From Chamaecyparis obtusa (lineage: Eukaryota > Streptophyta > Pinopsida > Cupressales > Cupressaceae): a stretch of 64,000 bases of DNA. Made by a program: the position numbers and the translations under genes. Shown here one piece after another: positions 1 to 11,235 of this stretch. The notes under the pieces were generated by a model. It was not told where the DNA came from. It worked only from the letters and a program-made list of their open reading frames with translations, and did not search any database. Positions within the stretch are counted from its first letter, which is position 1; every line of letters starts with the position of its first letter. Where the stretch lies: NCBI GenBank assembly GCA_027943335.1, contig BSBK01006749.1, forward strand, positions 186,001 to 250,000, given 5' to 3'.

Positions 1-90
1 AGGTTGAGGGACTTTCTCTAAAAATACTCTTTGTTTCCATGTGCCCCAGTTCATCTATAACTCTCTCTCTCATGCAAGATGATTGAAAGG

Positions 91-1058
91 TTATATTTTG
101 ATGCAAAACCTAACATAGTTCCCATATGCCTCATTTTTTAAAATACCATAATATTCTTGGAATTCCCCCAAACCCTTGGCTATATCTTTCACTACTTCCC
201 TATCCCAATATTCAATTGGTAATTCATATAACCTGATCCATACTGTCTTTTTGCTAAATTTGAACTTCCATGGGTTGAAGTTTGACTCCCATTTATTTAT
301 TAATAATGAATAACCATAAATCATTTGACTATCCTACATTATGATCATGTCCCTATCTTGTGTCAATGGTAAGGTAATCATAAAGAAATTATTTGGAAAA
401 TTGTGCAATTCAAGATCGATCACCCATTTAGAGTAAAGACAATCGAGTAATTTATTTGATGCTATTAACCCCCCACACCATTTCAAAATCAAGCTAGTTT
501 CTTTATATTTTTTGATAGATTGCTTAATTCACTCTTGCCTAAGCTTGATAGGATGCAAAAGTTTTCACTTGATTTACCTAGTACCTCTATGATGATCACT
601 TGTTTTCCAATTTCAGGTGATTTTGCCTTCCATGCTTTGGTGGTTCAATTGCTAGGGTTAATAGGGTTTTTTTCCTGCCAATTTTTTGATATGTCCATGT
701 TTTTCCCATACTACCCATACCTCTTAAAGTTTTTCTTTGGAAATCTAGATTTGCTAAAGTGATGGTTATGTCTCCTCTTTTTGAAGTGATGTTGAGCTGG
801 TAATTTTCATTGTTGTGGATTCCTTGTCTATAGTGGTAGTCACTTCCTATGCTGAATTCCCTAGGATTTGTCAACCCATCTTCCATTTTCAAAGACCCAT
901 TGCAGGCAAATATGAGGATCTAAATTCATGTGGTTATCATATGCTTTCCATCCATTATTAATTTTGTATTTGAACTCATTCATGGGGACTTCTTGCTTGA
1001 TTTCCTCACTCCATTTTTTCAACCTCTGATGCTCATCCCATAGTGTGAATCCATCCAT
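91..1058 (-). pseudogene. LINE-type ORF1 remnant with DUF4283-like domain
   Basis: On the minus strand, the best-preserved part (324 down to 91) reads like the second half of a DUF4283 domain: a W-E-S-N-F-N-P-W stretch, then V-W-I-R-L-Y-E-L-P and a G-L-G-E-F turn. This domain is common in plant LINE ORF1 and related zinc-knuckle proteins. The first half continues upstream to about 430 with an N-F-F-M-I-T-L-P segment but is broken by a stop. Two further minus-strand open stretches (596-892, 861-1058) would be the N-terminal part. No reverse transcriptase follows inside the window because the downstream side runs off its left edge. The family call rests on motif recognition, and the reading frame is broken. 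Confidence 0.5.
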
Positions 1059-1239
1059 TCCTCCACACTTCTCCCCACCAATGTTGAATCAACTAGCTTG
1101 AAACCTTACTTTCTTGTCTTCTTTTTTTCCTCCATTCATCTAGGCCTCACGCCTCTGCTCTGCTACCTAATACACCATTCCATATATTGTATTTATTTTC
1201 TTTACTATTTCATTCATTCATTCATACTTACATAAAGAT

Positions 1240-1556
1240 TGTTAGAATTTAGAAATGGTGAATTCTCACAGAACCCAGTGAACACTTGCATGCAAATAAT
1301 CTACCATGTGTAAGAAACCCTAAACACACAAAAGGTTCTTTGAAAACACGAAGCCAAAAATGTATATTGTAATCGATGTTATAATTACAAAGGGATAAAT
1401 CCTTATAAAGGAGATCAAAACCTAAAAAAGAAAACCCTGAAGGATGCATGCATAAAATAAAAGAATTATTAAATGAAAACTAAAGCTTCCTAAATTTAGA
1501 TTAAGTGAAAAAAGGTGACTTAATTAATTAGGTTAAATAACCTTTTTAGTCTAACA
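1240..1556 (-). repeat. 3' LTR of element H
   Basis: A 317-bp repeat bounded by TG and CA in both directions. The adjacent plus-strand run CCCCCCTTAAG is the complement of its polypurine tract. The right-hand partner at 11114-11234 keeps both ends but has lost the middle. Confidence 0.7.
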
Positions 1557-1691
1557 CCCCCCTTAAGATAAACTTAGGGAGCAGTTGCATCTATGGTGGA
1601 GTAGAATGTAGAAGAAAATATTTGAAATGAACCTCAAATCTTAGAGAGAATTAGGTATACACTCAGTGTTTATTTTGTTCTTACAACAACC

Positions 1692-1955
1692 CTATAACAA
1701 TGATTTAAAATTAATCAAGAAATCCTCAATGGATGGAAAAGAATCAAGTGGAAAAGAGGTCAACTCTACTTTAATCTGAAGTGTCTTAAATTGATTAATG
1801 ATGCCAAAAAGATCATGAAACTTGGTCCACATGTCCCAAGGTGTAGTGCAACCCTTGAGGTGAAACAAAATACTATCTAAAATGTTTAGGGAAAGCATCT
1901 CCATGGCCTCATCCATTCTATTCCAGTGTTGCATGACTTCGAGTGGGCGAGTCAA
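1692..1955 (-). pseudogene. Copia-type gag fragment of element H
   Basis: The open stretch of 87 residues resembles the central part of plant copia gag (the UBN2/Retrotran_gag_2 type): a Trp-containing start, L-N-I-L-D-S-I-L-F-H-L, then G-C-T-T-P-W-D-M-W. It ends at a stop before any zinc knuckle. It sits only about 135 bp from the polypurine tract of H, so the pol region that should lie between gag and the 3' LTR is missing. This makes H a gag-only derivative. The upstream portion of gag is degraded. Confidence 0.5.
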
Positions 1956-2254
1956 TTGAGGTTGAACCTCACCTAAATAGGGTCATAACCCCCTTAACAT
2001 GAGAAGGTGGGTCATATGTGCCTTCGAAGTGTAATAATTATGTGGAGTAAGTCGCTCAATAGAGGAAGGGTCTACCATGTGAACTAGAGGAAAATATCCC
2101 CCCATGATACAAGAACCCAAACCCTAGCACAAATATGAAAGCTGGAAAGTGCAAAAAAAATAAAAAACACTAATGTATGATGTTTGTATACCTGATGAAA
2201 AATATGATGAAATTGACTACAGATTTGGAAAGAGCATCGAAACACCTTTCCAAC

Positions 2255-3016
2255 TAATGCAAGAGCATCTTGGGTTCATAGAAATCTTGCATCAACTAAA
2301 AATAGTTCTTTGTATTTTGTTCTTCTTTTCTGGTTGGAGAGATTATGTTGGTCGATCTTCATTTATTTGAGATAGCATATGCGATAGTACAGTATTTTTC
2401 TAGACCTATCTAGGATCATCTCCCTGTGATTTCATCTCCTTTTGTTCATGGCTGCTCAATATTTGATCCATTTAATGTCCTTGGGTAATGTGTTCATTAC
2501 TTGCTTGGACCTATTTAGAGATTCAATGTGTGGTTGTTGATCTTTGGCTTTCAACCCTTGCGATCGTAGCGTGTGGTTCATGGATATCCTGCGAATCATT
2601 TTCTATGATTGCACATCTTGTTGTTTCCTTTTCTTGGATCTTTGATTCATTTTGGGTCAGACCTATTTGTTGGCATACATTTCCTTCTTGGGGAATGAAA
2701 TTTTCTCTTGGTTGACCTTTAGAGGATTTGCCTACATGTAATAATTGGATGTATCTTGAGTAGGGTAGTAGCAGTTGATTCGAGAAACCTAGATCTAAGA
2801 CTTTGGTAGATTGGAATTAGGATCTGAAATTCACTTTCTTGTATATGGCCGCAATCGAGAAGGCTTGACAACCCAACATGTATGTTTTTTTAATCTTTGA
2901 ATGAATATATTGGATAGTGCATTCTCTCTAGATTTGAGTTGTTGCTTTCCTGTGTTACTCTTAGCTGCAAGGTTGGGCATATTCTTTGGGGATTCCCCCA
3001 CCTTGGCACTGTGTCA
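2255..3016 (+). repeat. 5' LTR of gypsy E
   Basis: Similar along most of its length to 9535-10278, for example the shared segment around GGTTGGAGAGATTATG and the terminus CCTTGGCACT..GTCA. The start is approximate (2255-2277). Confidence 0.75.
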
Positions 3017-3018
3017 AG

Positions 3019-3030
3019 TGGTATTAGAGA
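3019..3030 (+). other. Primer binding site of gypsy E
   Basis: TGGTATTAGAGA lies 2 bp after the LTR end. It differs at one position from the usual plant TGGTATCAGAG primer site for initiator Met-tRNA. Confidence 0.6.
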
Positions 3031-3115
3031 AGATTTTGTTTGTAACAAGGCCTAGTTGAATTAGTTGTAGGGTGGAAGATTGCGGTCTAACCTACAATTG
3101 TAGAGGGTTGTGAAA

Positions 3116-4100
3116 ATGGTTTGCGGAAGGAGAGATGCTGATCCTTTTATGTTGGATATGTTGAGACAAAATTTTGATAGGCTTGAAGCTATTGAGACAA
3201 CCTAAAGAAGATGAATAACTATTGAAGATGTTAGTGAAGATGAAGCCGAAGAAGTAGGAGTAGAATAGGCCCCTATTCTTGAACAAGGCCAAAAAAGATT
3301 CCTGAGAGCTTTAACAATTGTGAATGAAAAACCACATTTCAATCCTCTTGAATATAATGACAATTTGGATTCATATGAATTGTTGGACTAGATCTTTGAA
3401 ATGGAGGAACACTTTTAATACAAAGGTACATCAGTGGATAAGAAGGTGAAGTTTTCTGGTACAAAATTGAAAGGACGTGCATCTTAATGGTGGGAACATG
3501 TGCAACTTGATCGAAAAAGAAGAGGAAATGAAAAGATCAAGGTATGGAATAAGATGGTAAAACAATTTAAGGGTAAATTCCTACCAAGTGACTATCAAGT
3601 TAGCTTGTTGAGAATAATACAAAATTTGAAGCAAAGGGAAACTAATGTAAAGGAATATACTGAAGAGCTCTACATATTGGATATTAGATCTAGACATATG
3701 AATGATGAAGTTGAAAGAGTTGCAAGGTACTTGAATGGATTGAGAACTTCTATACAAGATGGAATCGATTTGGTCAAGATGAATAGAATTAAGGAAGCCT
3801 ATCAATGCGTATTAAAGTCAGGAGAGAAGCTAAACAAAGGCATGAATAGAGGCAAAAAGGTATAAGTGGTATATTTTCTAGAGGAAGAGGTATATCTTAT
3901 GGAGAAAGTCGTAGATCTTATTAGGATAAAACAAATTAGGATAAAAGTAAATCAGAATGGAAAGGAGAAAGCTCATACCAAGGAAGAGGATGTTATGCAA
4001 GAGGTAGTTACCCTAGAGGTAATGATCATAAAAGAGAAGACAAAACCTTGTTTAAGGGAACTTGTTTCGAGTGTGGTGAAGAATGACATAGGGAATTGAA
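3116..4100 (+). pseudogene. Gag of gypsy E
   Basis: Translation from the ATG at 3116 starts M-V-C-G-R-R-D-A-D-P-F and stays in one frame to 3865 but meets several stops, including one between A-S and W-W-E-H near 3487. The longest open part (3500-3865) is the retrotransposon gag core: W-N-K-M-V-K-Q-F-K-G-K-F-L-P, then V-K-E-Y-T-E-E-L and V-A-R-Y-L-N-G-L. After a frame break the basic tail (3866-4099) should carry a zinc knuckle, but only a fragment like C-F-E-C-G-E-E near 4070 remains. Gag would assemble the virus-like particle in the cytoplasm. Confidence 0.75.
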
Positions 4101-4136
4101 TGTAAGAAGATTGGTAGTAGTAGTAGGAATGCACTT

Positions 4137-4788
4137 GTGCAGGAAGATTCACCTAATTCAATGAACAAACTGGAAGGTGGTGAAAAATTGATGATTAGCA
4201 GAGTTTTGTGGAATGAAGGAAATAAAGAGGACCCTCTAAGGAGAGACTTATTCAAAACTAGATGTAAGCTTGCTGGAAAGTGTTGCAAGATGATCATTGA
4301 TAGTGGAAGTTCAGAGAATTTGGCATCAGAAGAGCTAGTTACAAAGTTGCAGTTACCGAGGATGAAGCACCCTAAGCCATATCAGATTGCTTGGATTAAG
4401 GACGAGCATAAAATTTTAGTAAGTGAAAAAATGTCTTGTGAAATTTAAGATTGGAAACTATCATGATGAAGTTCATTTTGATATTATGTCAATGGATTGT
4501 TGTCACATCTTGTTGGGTAGACCATGGCAGTATGATAGACAATCTATACATGATGGTAGATTGAATAGGTATACTATTGTGGCTAATGGGAAGAAACAAG
4601 TTTTCTTACCTCTCGTAGAAGAATATAAGAATGAGAATTGTACTACTGTTAGATTTTTCTTGGTTGAAGGAAAACAATTCATAAAGGGGTTGAAGAAAAA
4701 TGACGTGTGCTATGATTTGATTCCTAATAGATTAGTTGTAAAGACAAAGGTTGATTCACCATTGGAAGTTAAAGAATTGTTGACATAA
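4137..4788 (+). pseudogene. Aspartic protease region of gypsy E
   Basis: The first open part has the catalytic I-I-D-S-G-S-S-E-N loop near 4293-4320, followed by the flap-side residues. A frameshift near 4430 separates it from the second part (4423-4788), which contains H-I-L-L-G-R-P-W-Q-Y-D, the conserved C-terminal motif of Ty3/gypsy proteases and the start of the linker to reverse transcriptase. The enzyme would release Gag and Pol from the polyprotein. The frameshift makes it non-functional. Confidence 0.75.
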
Positions 4789-4799
4789 TTCTCAGACAT

Positions 4800-6110
4800 C
4801 ATTTCAGATAATGTTCCTAATGGGTTACCTTCTGTTTGAAGCATTAGTCATTGCATGGATCTGATACTAGGAGCTAGTTTACCTAATAAGACACCTCATT
4901 GATTGACACCTGCAGAGAATACATAATTGAATAGACAAGCTCATAAATTATTGCAGAAGGGTTTGATCAGAGAAAGTTTGAGTCTGTGTACAGTACTAGT
5001 TTTGTTGGCACCTAAGAAGAGTGGAGAATGGATGATGTGTACAGATTCAAGAGCTATAAATAGGATCACGGTGAAATACTGATTTCCATTGCCTAGGATG
5101 GATGATATGATGGATTGTTTGAGTGGAGCAAAATACTTTACCAAGATTGATTTGAATAGTGGTTATCATAAGATCAAAATTAGAGAAGGAGATGAATGGA
5201 AGATTGCTTTCAAGACGAGAGAAGGTTTATATGAGTGGTTGGTTATGCCTTTTGGTTTGACTAATGCACCTAGTAATTTTACGAGGTTGATGAATGAGGT
5301 ATTGAAGAAATTTTTGGGTAGGTTTGTGATTGTTTACTTGGATGACATTTTGATATTTAGTAAGAGTAAGGAAGATCATTTGTTGCATCTGAGACAAGTA
5401 TTGGAGAGTTTGAAAGAGGAAAAGTTGTTGATTAACTTGAAGAAATGTTCTTTCATGAAGAAATAGATAATATACTTGGGGTTTTGTGATTTTAGCTAAA
5501 GGTTTGAAGATGGATCCTGAGAAAGTTAGAGTAATTTTGGAATGTCCTACACTTGAGAATGCTAGTGAAGTCCAATCTTTTCATGGATTGGAAAGTTTCT
5601 ACTGAAAATTCATAAGGAATTTTAGTTCTATTTGTAATGCTATGACAAAGACAATGAGAGGAGACGATAAATATTTCAAGTGGACACATGGAGCTGCATA
5701 AGTTTTGAGCCCTTAAAGTAGAAGGTAGCTGAATTGTCGGTACCCAGCTTTACCTGATTTCTCTAAGGTATTTCAAGTTGATTGTGATGCAAGTGGAAGT
5801 GTAATTAGAGCAATATTGAGTCAAGAACGTAAACCTGTTACTTTTTACAATGAGAAATTAAATGATGCTAAGAGGAAGTATTCAATATATGATCAAGAAT
5901 TTTATGCTATTGTTCAAGCTTTGAAGAAATAAAGATATTATTTGATGCCTAAGGAATTTGTGTTGTACACTGATCATAAAGCATTGCAGTATTTGGGTAG
6001 TCAAACAAAGTTGAATCAAAGACACATGAAGTGGGTTGAATACTTGTGAAATTTTAATTGTGTTGAAACATAGAAGTGGATTATCAAATATGGTTTCAGA
6101 TGCATTAAAT
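4800..6110 (+). pseudogene. Reverse transcriptase and RNase H of gypsy E
   Basis: The best open stretch (5089-5466) holds palm motifs [21 protein letters not shown] and the catalytic Y-L-D-D at 5335-5346. Upstream, 4800-5088 encodes the fingers with in-frame stops. A stop ends the open frame at 5464-5466, and the thumb and connection follow in broken frames. RNase H appears at about 5765-6060 with [17 protein letters not shown] and Y-T-D-H-K-A-L. Together these would copy the element RNA into DNA in the particle. At least five disabling stops or frameshifts are visible. Confidence 0.85.
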
Positions 6111-6229
6111 AAAAGAATAAGTTTATTGATTAAGATGAGAGTTGAGGTACTTTATTTTGGTGATTTGAAAAGTTTGTATGAAATTGACCTTGATTTTGCA
6201 AAACCTTAGAAAGCATGTAAGGAATCAGT

Positions 6230-7140
6230 CATAGATTATTAGAGTAAGTGGGTTGATTACTTCATTCAAGAAGGTATTTTGTTTAAAGGCATTCAATTAT
6301 GTATATCAAGAGGATCAATTAGGGAAAATCTAATCAAGGAGAAACATAGTGGAGGACTTGTAGGAAATTTTGGCATTGATAAAATAATGAGTTTGATTTA
6401 AAGGAGAAATAATTTTGGCCTCAGTTAAAAAATTTGTCAGAAGTTGTAGAATTTATCAAGTTGCTAAGGGATTAAGTTAGAATATAAGGTTGTACAAACC
6501 TTTACTTGTTCCTAGTAGACCATGGGAAGACATTAGCATGGATTTTGTTCTTGGCTTGCCAAAGACACAAATAGGTAATGTTTATATGTTTGTTGTGGTA
6601 AATAGATTTTCAAAGATGTCACATTTTATTCCTTGTATGAAAACATCATATGGTATTCATATAGCTGATCTATTCTTTAGAGAAGTTGTGAGATTGCATG
6701 GGTTGCCTAAGACTATTATTTATGATCAGGATAGTAAGTTTGTGGGATACTTTTGGAAGACACTTTGGAAGAAGATGGGTATAGATTTGAAGTTAGTTCT
6801 ACATTTCATCTGCAAATCAATGGACAAACAAAATTTGTGAATAGGAGTTTGGGTAATTTGTTAAGATGTCTCGTTGGAGATAAATCTGGTAATTGGGATT
6901 TAGTTTTGGTACAAGTAGAGTTTTCTTATAACAAGTTAGTGAATCAGAGTACATGTAAAATACCTTTTGAAATTGTTATTGGCATGCATCCTAAAGGAAT
7001 ATTAGATTTGAAAGATATTGGCCTAGAAGAGAAGAGAAGTGTTGAAGCAGGGGGATATGCTAAATTTATGAAGAATATACATGATGAGGTGAAGTATAAT
7101 TTGGAACATAGAAATAAAAAATATAAGGATACAACTAATT
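6230..7140 (+). pseudogene. Integrase of gypsy E
   Basis: The core is split over two overlapping frames, joined by a frameshift near 6750-6840. The first two catalytic acids are recognisable in S-M-D-F-V-L-G-L-P and Y-D-Q-D-S-K-F. In the third motif the usual Q-T-E reads Q-T-K (N-G-Q-T-K-F-V-N-R), so the catalytic Glu is replaced by Lys. The N-terminal zinc-binding region (6240-6480) is degraded. The enzyme would insert the cDNA into the genome. Confidence 0.8.
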
Positions 7141-7181
7141 GATCTAGGAGACATAAGAATTTTAAGGTTGGTGACGAAGTT

Positions 7182-7628
7182 ATGATTAATTTGAAGAAGG
7201 GAATATTTCCTTTTGGAACCTACAATAAGCTGAAGATGAAGAAGTTTTGGCCTTGCAAGATACTAAAGAAATTTGATAGTAGTAATAATTTTGAGGTTGA
7301 GTCACCAGTTAACATGGATATATCACCTATATTCAACATTGTAGATTTGTACGAGTACCATGAGTCAGATGATGAGACAAACATGAAGCAAGAATATCCT
7401 AAGAAGCAAACTAAGGAAATTGAGAAGATATTAGATAACAAAATTGGGAGGAGTACAAGAGAAAAGGGTTACATAGAGTACTTGGATAAGTGGAAGAACA
7501 TACCAATTGAGGACGCTACTTGGATTTCCCAATCTGAGTTAGATCATTTGGATTCTACTCAGGTTGAAAACAACTCTAATTTGGAGCATCAATTTTATCA
7601 ACCCCAAGTGTCTGATGCAGGAGCATAG
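7182..7628 (+). pseudogene. Integrase GPY/F tail plus chromodomain of gypsy E
   Basis: The 148-residue open frame begins with an F-P-F-G-T-Y-N-K-L GPY/F-like module and a P-V-N-M-D-I-S-P-I-F-N-I-V-D-L-Y segment. It ends in a chromodomain: R-E-K-G-Y-I-E-Y-L-D-K-W-K-N-I-P, then D-A-T-W-I-S. Chromodomains on Ty3/gypsy integrases are typical of chromoviruses and direct insertion toward particular histone marks. The frame is intact here, unlike the rest of pol. I do not assign the lineage more closely. Confidence 0.8.
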
Positions 7629-9534
7629 TGGGTTCTATTAGCCCATATATGGACCCCAACTCAAAATTTTAAAATCAATCATTCTATCTCTAATTTTTTT
7701 GTTGAGTATTGGTAAGCTCAAATACAACCAGGTTCAATGTAGAGGTTCAAAGATTTAGAATTTAGGCTCAAAGCACAAGTTCACTTCGTTGAATCACTTT
7801 GAATAGAGTTCAAAATGGTTCAAACTTGTTTAATGCAGTTCACTAATTCAATGGTTCAAGCTCAAAGGTTTGAAGATGCAGGTTCGATAGTACGGGTTGA
7901 TGTTCAAAGTTTAGAATTTTAAAGGATTCATAATTCTCAAAATGCAAGAAACATTAAAGGAATTCAAATGATAAAATATCAGGGTGGGAGCATTCTTACA
8001 AGTGGGTTTAGTCACAAATTATGTTTGAACATAATTTTAAAGGATTCATAATTCTCTAAATGCAAGAAACATTAAAGGAATTCAAATGATAAAATATTAG
8101 GGTGGGAGCATTCTTACAAGTGGGTTTAGTCACAAATTATGAAGGAAATTTTGTACCAATTATGGAGGAAGGCATTGGAAATTTGTGGACTACACTTGCA
8201 ATTTAAATATAGTTGATAAAGTTTGAAATCAATATTTAACTAGTGAACCAAATTCAAGGTTCAATAACATTATCTTGGCCTATTTGATATTATTTTTGTA
8301 AGAATGGTAAAGTGCTTTCATCACCAAGTGCAAAGGATGTGAAAGTTGGTGATGACATTAACACAACAAGTCTGATTTTTTTTGACAGTTTTCTAGACCT
8401 CTACACAAAGCCCTGTAACTTTTGACTCAAATCGAATTTTCCAAATCGCTTTGGTGAAGTTGCGCGCAACTAGGATTGCGCCAACATATCCAAAATTAAG
8501 GAGATCCAACAGTGGGATAAATAGTTATTCCCCCTGCACCTAGATGGATTTTGACTGTCACAAAAAAAGGGGGAAATATGCAACAGTCATAAAGAATTTA
8601 TCCTCTAGATATTAGTTATTTACTCATGCCAATGTTTAGGCTAAATATTGTGCTCAATGAGAGGGGGTTGATACATATAAAGTTTAATCTCCATGTTTTA
8701 ATCTTTTTAGAAGACAACTGAGACATTAGGAATTCGGTAAAGTGAAAAATATTAAAAAGATCAATTTTATAATTGATAAAGGTTTCCACAAGAATCAATT
8801 ATATAACTAGAAGACAACATGAAAGTAAAAAAAGGGCTTAGAGGAGGATTTCTTTAAAAAGGAGGTAAAAAGAGGATAGAGGGGGTTTTTGGTTTGGCTT
8901 CTTTCCAGAAGTTTGTGAGCTACAGGAGAGAGGGAGGATTTTTTTGTTTGTAACAGGGGATAGGATGTCTTTTTAGCAGAGTCTGTTGGTGCAAGAGTAG
9001 GGGTCTGTGAACTCATATTTGTGGTATTGAAGAAATGATGAAAGCATTTTTATGAATCTGTGAATTTATTAATGTTATTATTGGATTATATTCGTCTTTG
9101 TCCCTTTATAATTACTTTCAGTATCATTTTGTCTCAGTAGGATGTATGGATACTTAATTCTGAAACTTTGATTCCAGATTAATTTATCTATTAAAAGAGA
9201 GTTATATTCTTTGTTTCTTTGTTATCATCTGTGGGTGTAAGGAAAATGGGCTTTGTATCATTTTTCTCACACTCATCTTATTTATATATTTGAACCTCTT
9301 TTCATCTACTTCATGGTTATGATTAGGTGTTAATGCCTTTATTTCTTTCTGGTGAAAAGCATACCAACATTTTTATTTATTGAAAACCTTCTAAGAGGGA
9401 ATTGTACCTCTCAATTAAGAGGAAAGTCATCAATCCAATGATGACTTATCCAACTGTTAGTAACATTTGTTCTTCTTTGTGGGTTTTTGGGGTCAATTTG
9501 TGTATTCTTTGTTGGACAAATGTGTTCACTAACA
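7629..9534 (+). other. Non-coding 3' region of gypsy E
   Basis: Nearly 1.9 kb between the chromodomain stop and the right LTR has no recognisable gene. It holds the 118-bp-period tandem duplication at 7915-8141, a purine-rich stretch near 8565-8576 and purine-rich sequence at 8820-8890. Part may be a further degraded insertion. Confidence 0.5.
7915..8141 (+). repeat. Two-copy tandem repeat in E
   Basis: Positions 7915-8023 and 8033-8141 are nearly identical (from AATTTTAAAGGATTC to CACAAATTATG), separated by 9 bp. Only a few substitutions separate them, so the duplication is younger than most of the decay in E. Confidence 0.85.
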
Positions 9535-10278
9535 TGTTCATAGCAATCTTGCATCAACCAAAAAAAAATCTTTTTATTTTGTTCTTCTTTTCCGATTGGA
9601 GAGATTATGTTGGTCGATCTTCATTTGTTCAAGATAACATGTGCGATCATACAATCTTGTTCTAGACCTATCTAGGATCATCTCCCTGTGATCACATCTC
9701 CTTTTGTTCAAGATTGCTCAAGATTTGATCCATTCATTGTCCTTGGGTAGTGTGTTCATTGCTTGCTTGGACCTATTTAGAGATTCGATGTGCGGTCGGT
9801 GATCTTTGGCTTTCAACCATTACGATTGTAACACATGGTTCATGGATCTCCTGTGAATCATTTCCTATGATCACACGTCTTGTTGTTTCCTTTTCTTGGA
9901 TCTTTGATTCATTTTGGGTCAGACATATTTGTTGGAACACGTTTCCTTCTCGGGGAATGTAATTTTCTCTTGGCTAACCTTTAGAGGTGTTGCCTATATG
10001 TAATAACTGGATGTACCTTGAGTAGAGTAGTAGAAGTTGATAAGAGAAACCTAGATATGAGACTTTGGTAGATTAGGATTAGGATTTTAGATTCATTTCT
10101 TGTATATGGTCATAACTGGGAAGACCTGAAAATCCAACATGTATGTTGTTTGATCTCTAAATGAATATATTGGATCGTGCATTCTCTCTCTAGATTTGAG
10201 TTGTTGCTTTCCTGTGTTACTCTTAGCTACAAGGTTGGGCATCTCCTTTGGGGATTCCTCCACCTTGGCACTACGTCA
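9535..10278 (+). repeat. 3' LTR of gypsy E
   Basis: Related to 2255-3016 and ending CACTACGTCA. The start is approximate. The copies differ by many substitutions and small indels, so the insertion is not recent. Confidence 0.75.
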
Positions 10279-11113
10279 CCAACACCTATTCATTTTTGAA
10301 AAATGGAGTTTGGATGCAAAAGTTATGCCCCCTGAGAAGGCAAAAAAAACTTCTAACTTTGTTTGGAAAAAAAAAAACCATTGAAAATGGAATTTTTTAA
10401 AAAAATAACTTGCACCAATGGATTGGGCTTGGAATCAAATTTTTGACGATATCTCATTTGTACGATTTTGATACCGTATGAGCAAAAAATTAGAAGCTGC
10501 TCTTTATGACAAAAGGGGCAAACTGGTTGATGGTTTGACGATTGTCAAATTTTGGCTGAAAACAATGGTGGGCCTATTGACGTTAGCATAATTGCAACAT
10601 GTACTTTTTATGGCAGCATTGCATGCACATGCCTTTTGTTGACTTTTGGAAAGGGTTTTTAAACATGCAAGTTTAAAAAATAAACCTTTATGTTTCTTAA
10701 CATGCAAATTTGATAGAAAAATAATTTATCGTAAACCTCCAAATTTTGAATGCATATTGTTGGCACATGCGGTACCATCCTTATGGATCTATACAGGCAA
10801 CTCAAAATTTGTGTCAACTTGAATATGTTTGCAATCCTTACAAAAATTTAGCCCAAATTTGATAAATTTTATATGGATTTAGGGGTTTTTGGGCATTACG
10901 AGCTCAATGGTGAGATCCACTTTGCACCAAAAGTCCCTAGATTTTTCAACCACCTCTAAATTTCACCTCATTTTTCATGCCCTCAACCAAAAAGATCTCA
11001 TAAAATTTAACTTCTAAATTTGCATCTTTTATTGTCATATACAAACCTCAACTTGCAAGATAGGATCCCTCAAAAGATGAACATGAAGCGTATAATCTAA
11101 AATTTTGATATCA
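10279..11113 (-). other. Leader of element H, no gene seen
   Basis: This stretch lies between gypsy E and the right LTR of H. Read on the minus strand it begins next to the TGATATCA primer-site relative at 11107-11113. No coding motif is visible. Confidence 0.45.
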
Positions 11114-11234
11114 TGTTAGAATTAAGAAATGATGAATTCTCATAGAGCCTAGTGAACACCTGCAGGTTATCTAACTTAATTAATTTAATCATATTAATTA
11201 ATTAATTAAGTCAAATAACCTTTTTACTCTAACA
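11114..11234 (-). repeat. 5' LTR of element H, internally deleted
   Basis: Matches the outer parts of 1240-1556: TGTTAGAATTAAGAAATGATG at the left and AATAACCTTTTTACTCTAACA at the right. About 195 bp of the middle are missing. Confidence 0.7.
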
Positions 11235-11235
11235 A

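Larger units (their letters stand above)
2255..10278 (+). mobile_element. Decayed Ty3/gypsy (chromodomain) retrotransposon E inserted in H
   Basis: Gag, protease, reverse transcriptase, RNase H, integrase and a chromodomain follow in the Ty3/gypsy order, all on the plus strand. Flanking LTR copies of about 0.74-0.76 kb are clearly related. The left LTR ends in GTCA at 3016 and is followed by TGGTATTAGAGAAG at 3019, a variant initiator-Met primer site. The pentamer CCAAC follows the right LTR (10279-10283) and also occurs at 2250-2254, a possible target duplication; the exact 5' end is uncertain because the outer 15-25 bp of the LTRs diverge. Numerous stops and frameshifts make it inactive. 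Confidence 0.85.
1240..11234 (-). mobile_element. Gag-only copia-like LTR element H (non-autonomous), split by gypsy E
   Basis: Both ends carry LTR sequence in the same orientation: TGTTAGAATT near 1240 and 11114, and TCTAACA at 1556 and 11234. The 5-bp direct repeat AAGAT lies immediately outside at 1235-1239 and 11235-11239, a perfect target-site duplication. On the minus strand the right LTR is followed by a TGATATCA primer-site relative, and the left LTR is preceded by a purine tract ending in GGGGGG, so the element reads right to left. Between the LTRs there is only a gag fragment (1955-1692) plus leader; no protease, integrase or reverse transcriptase of its own. About 8 kb of the interior is gypsy element E, inserted later. 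Confidence 0.75.

Noticed and set aside
2488..9962. Similar Trp/Cys-rich frames at 2488-2715 and 9750-9962
   Set aside because: They are matching positions of the two LTRs of gypsy E, so the similarity reflects the LTR repeat rather than a gene family.
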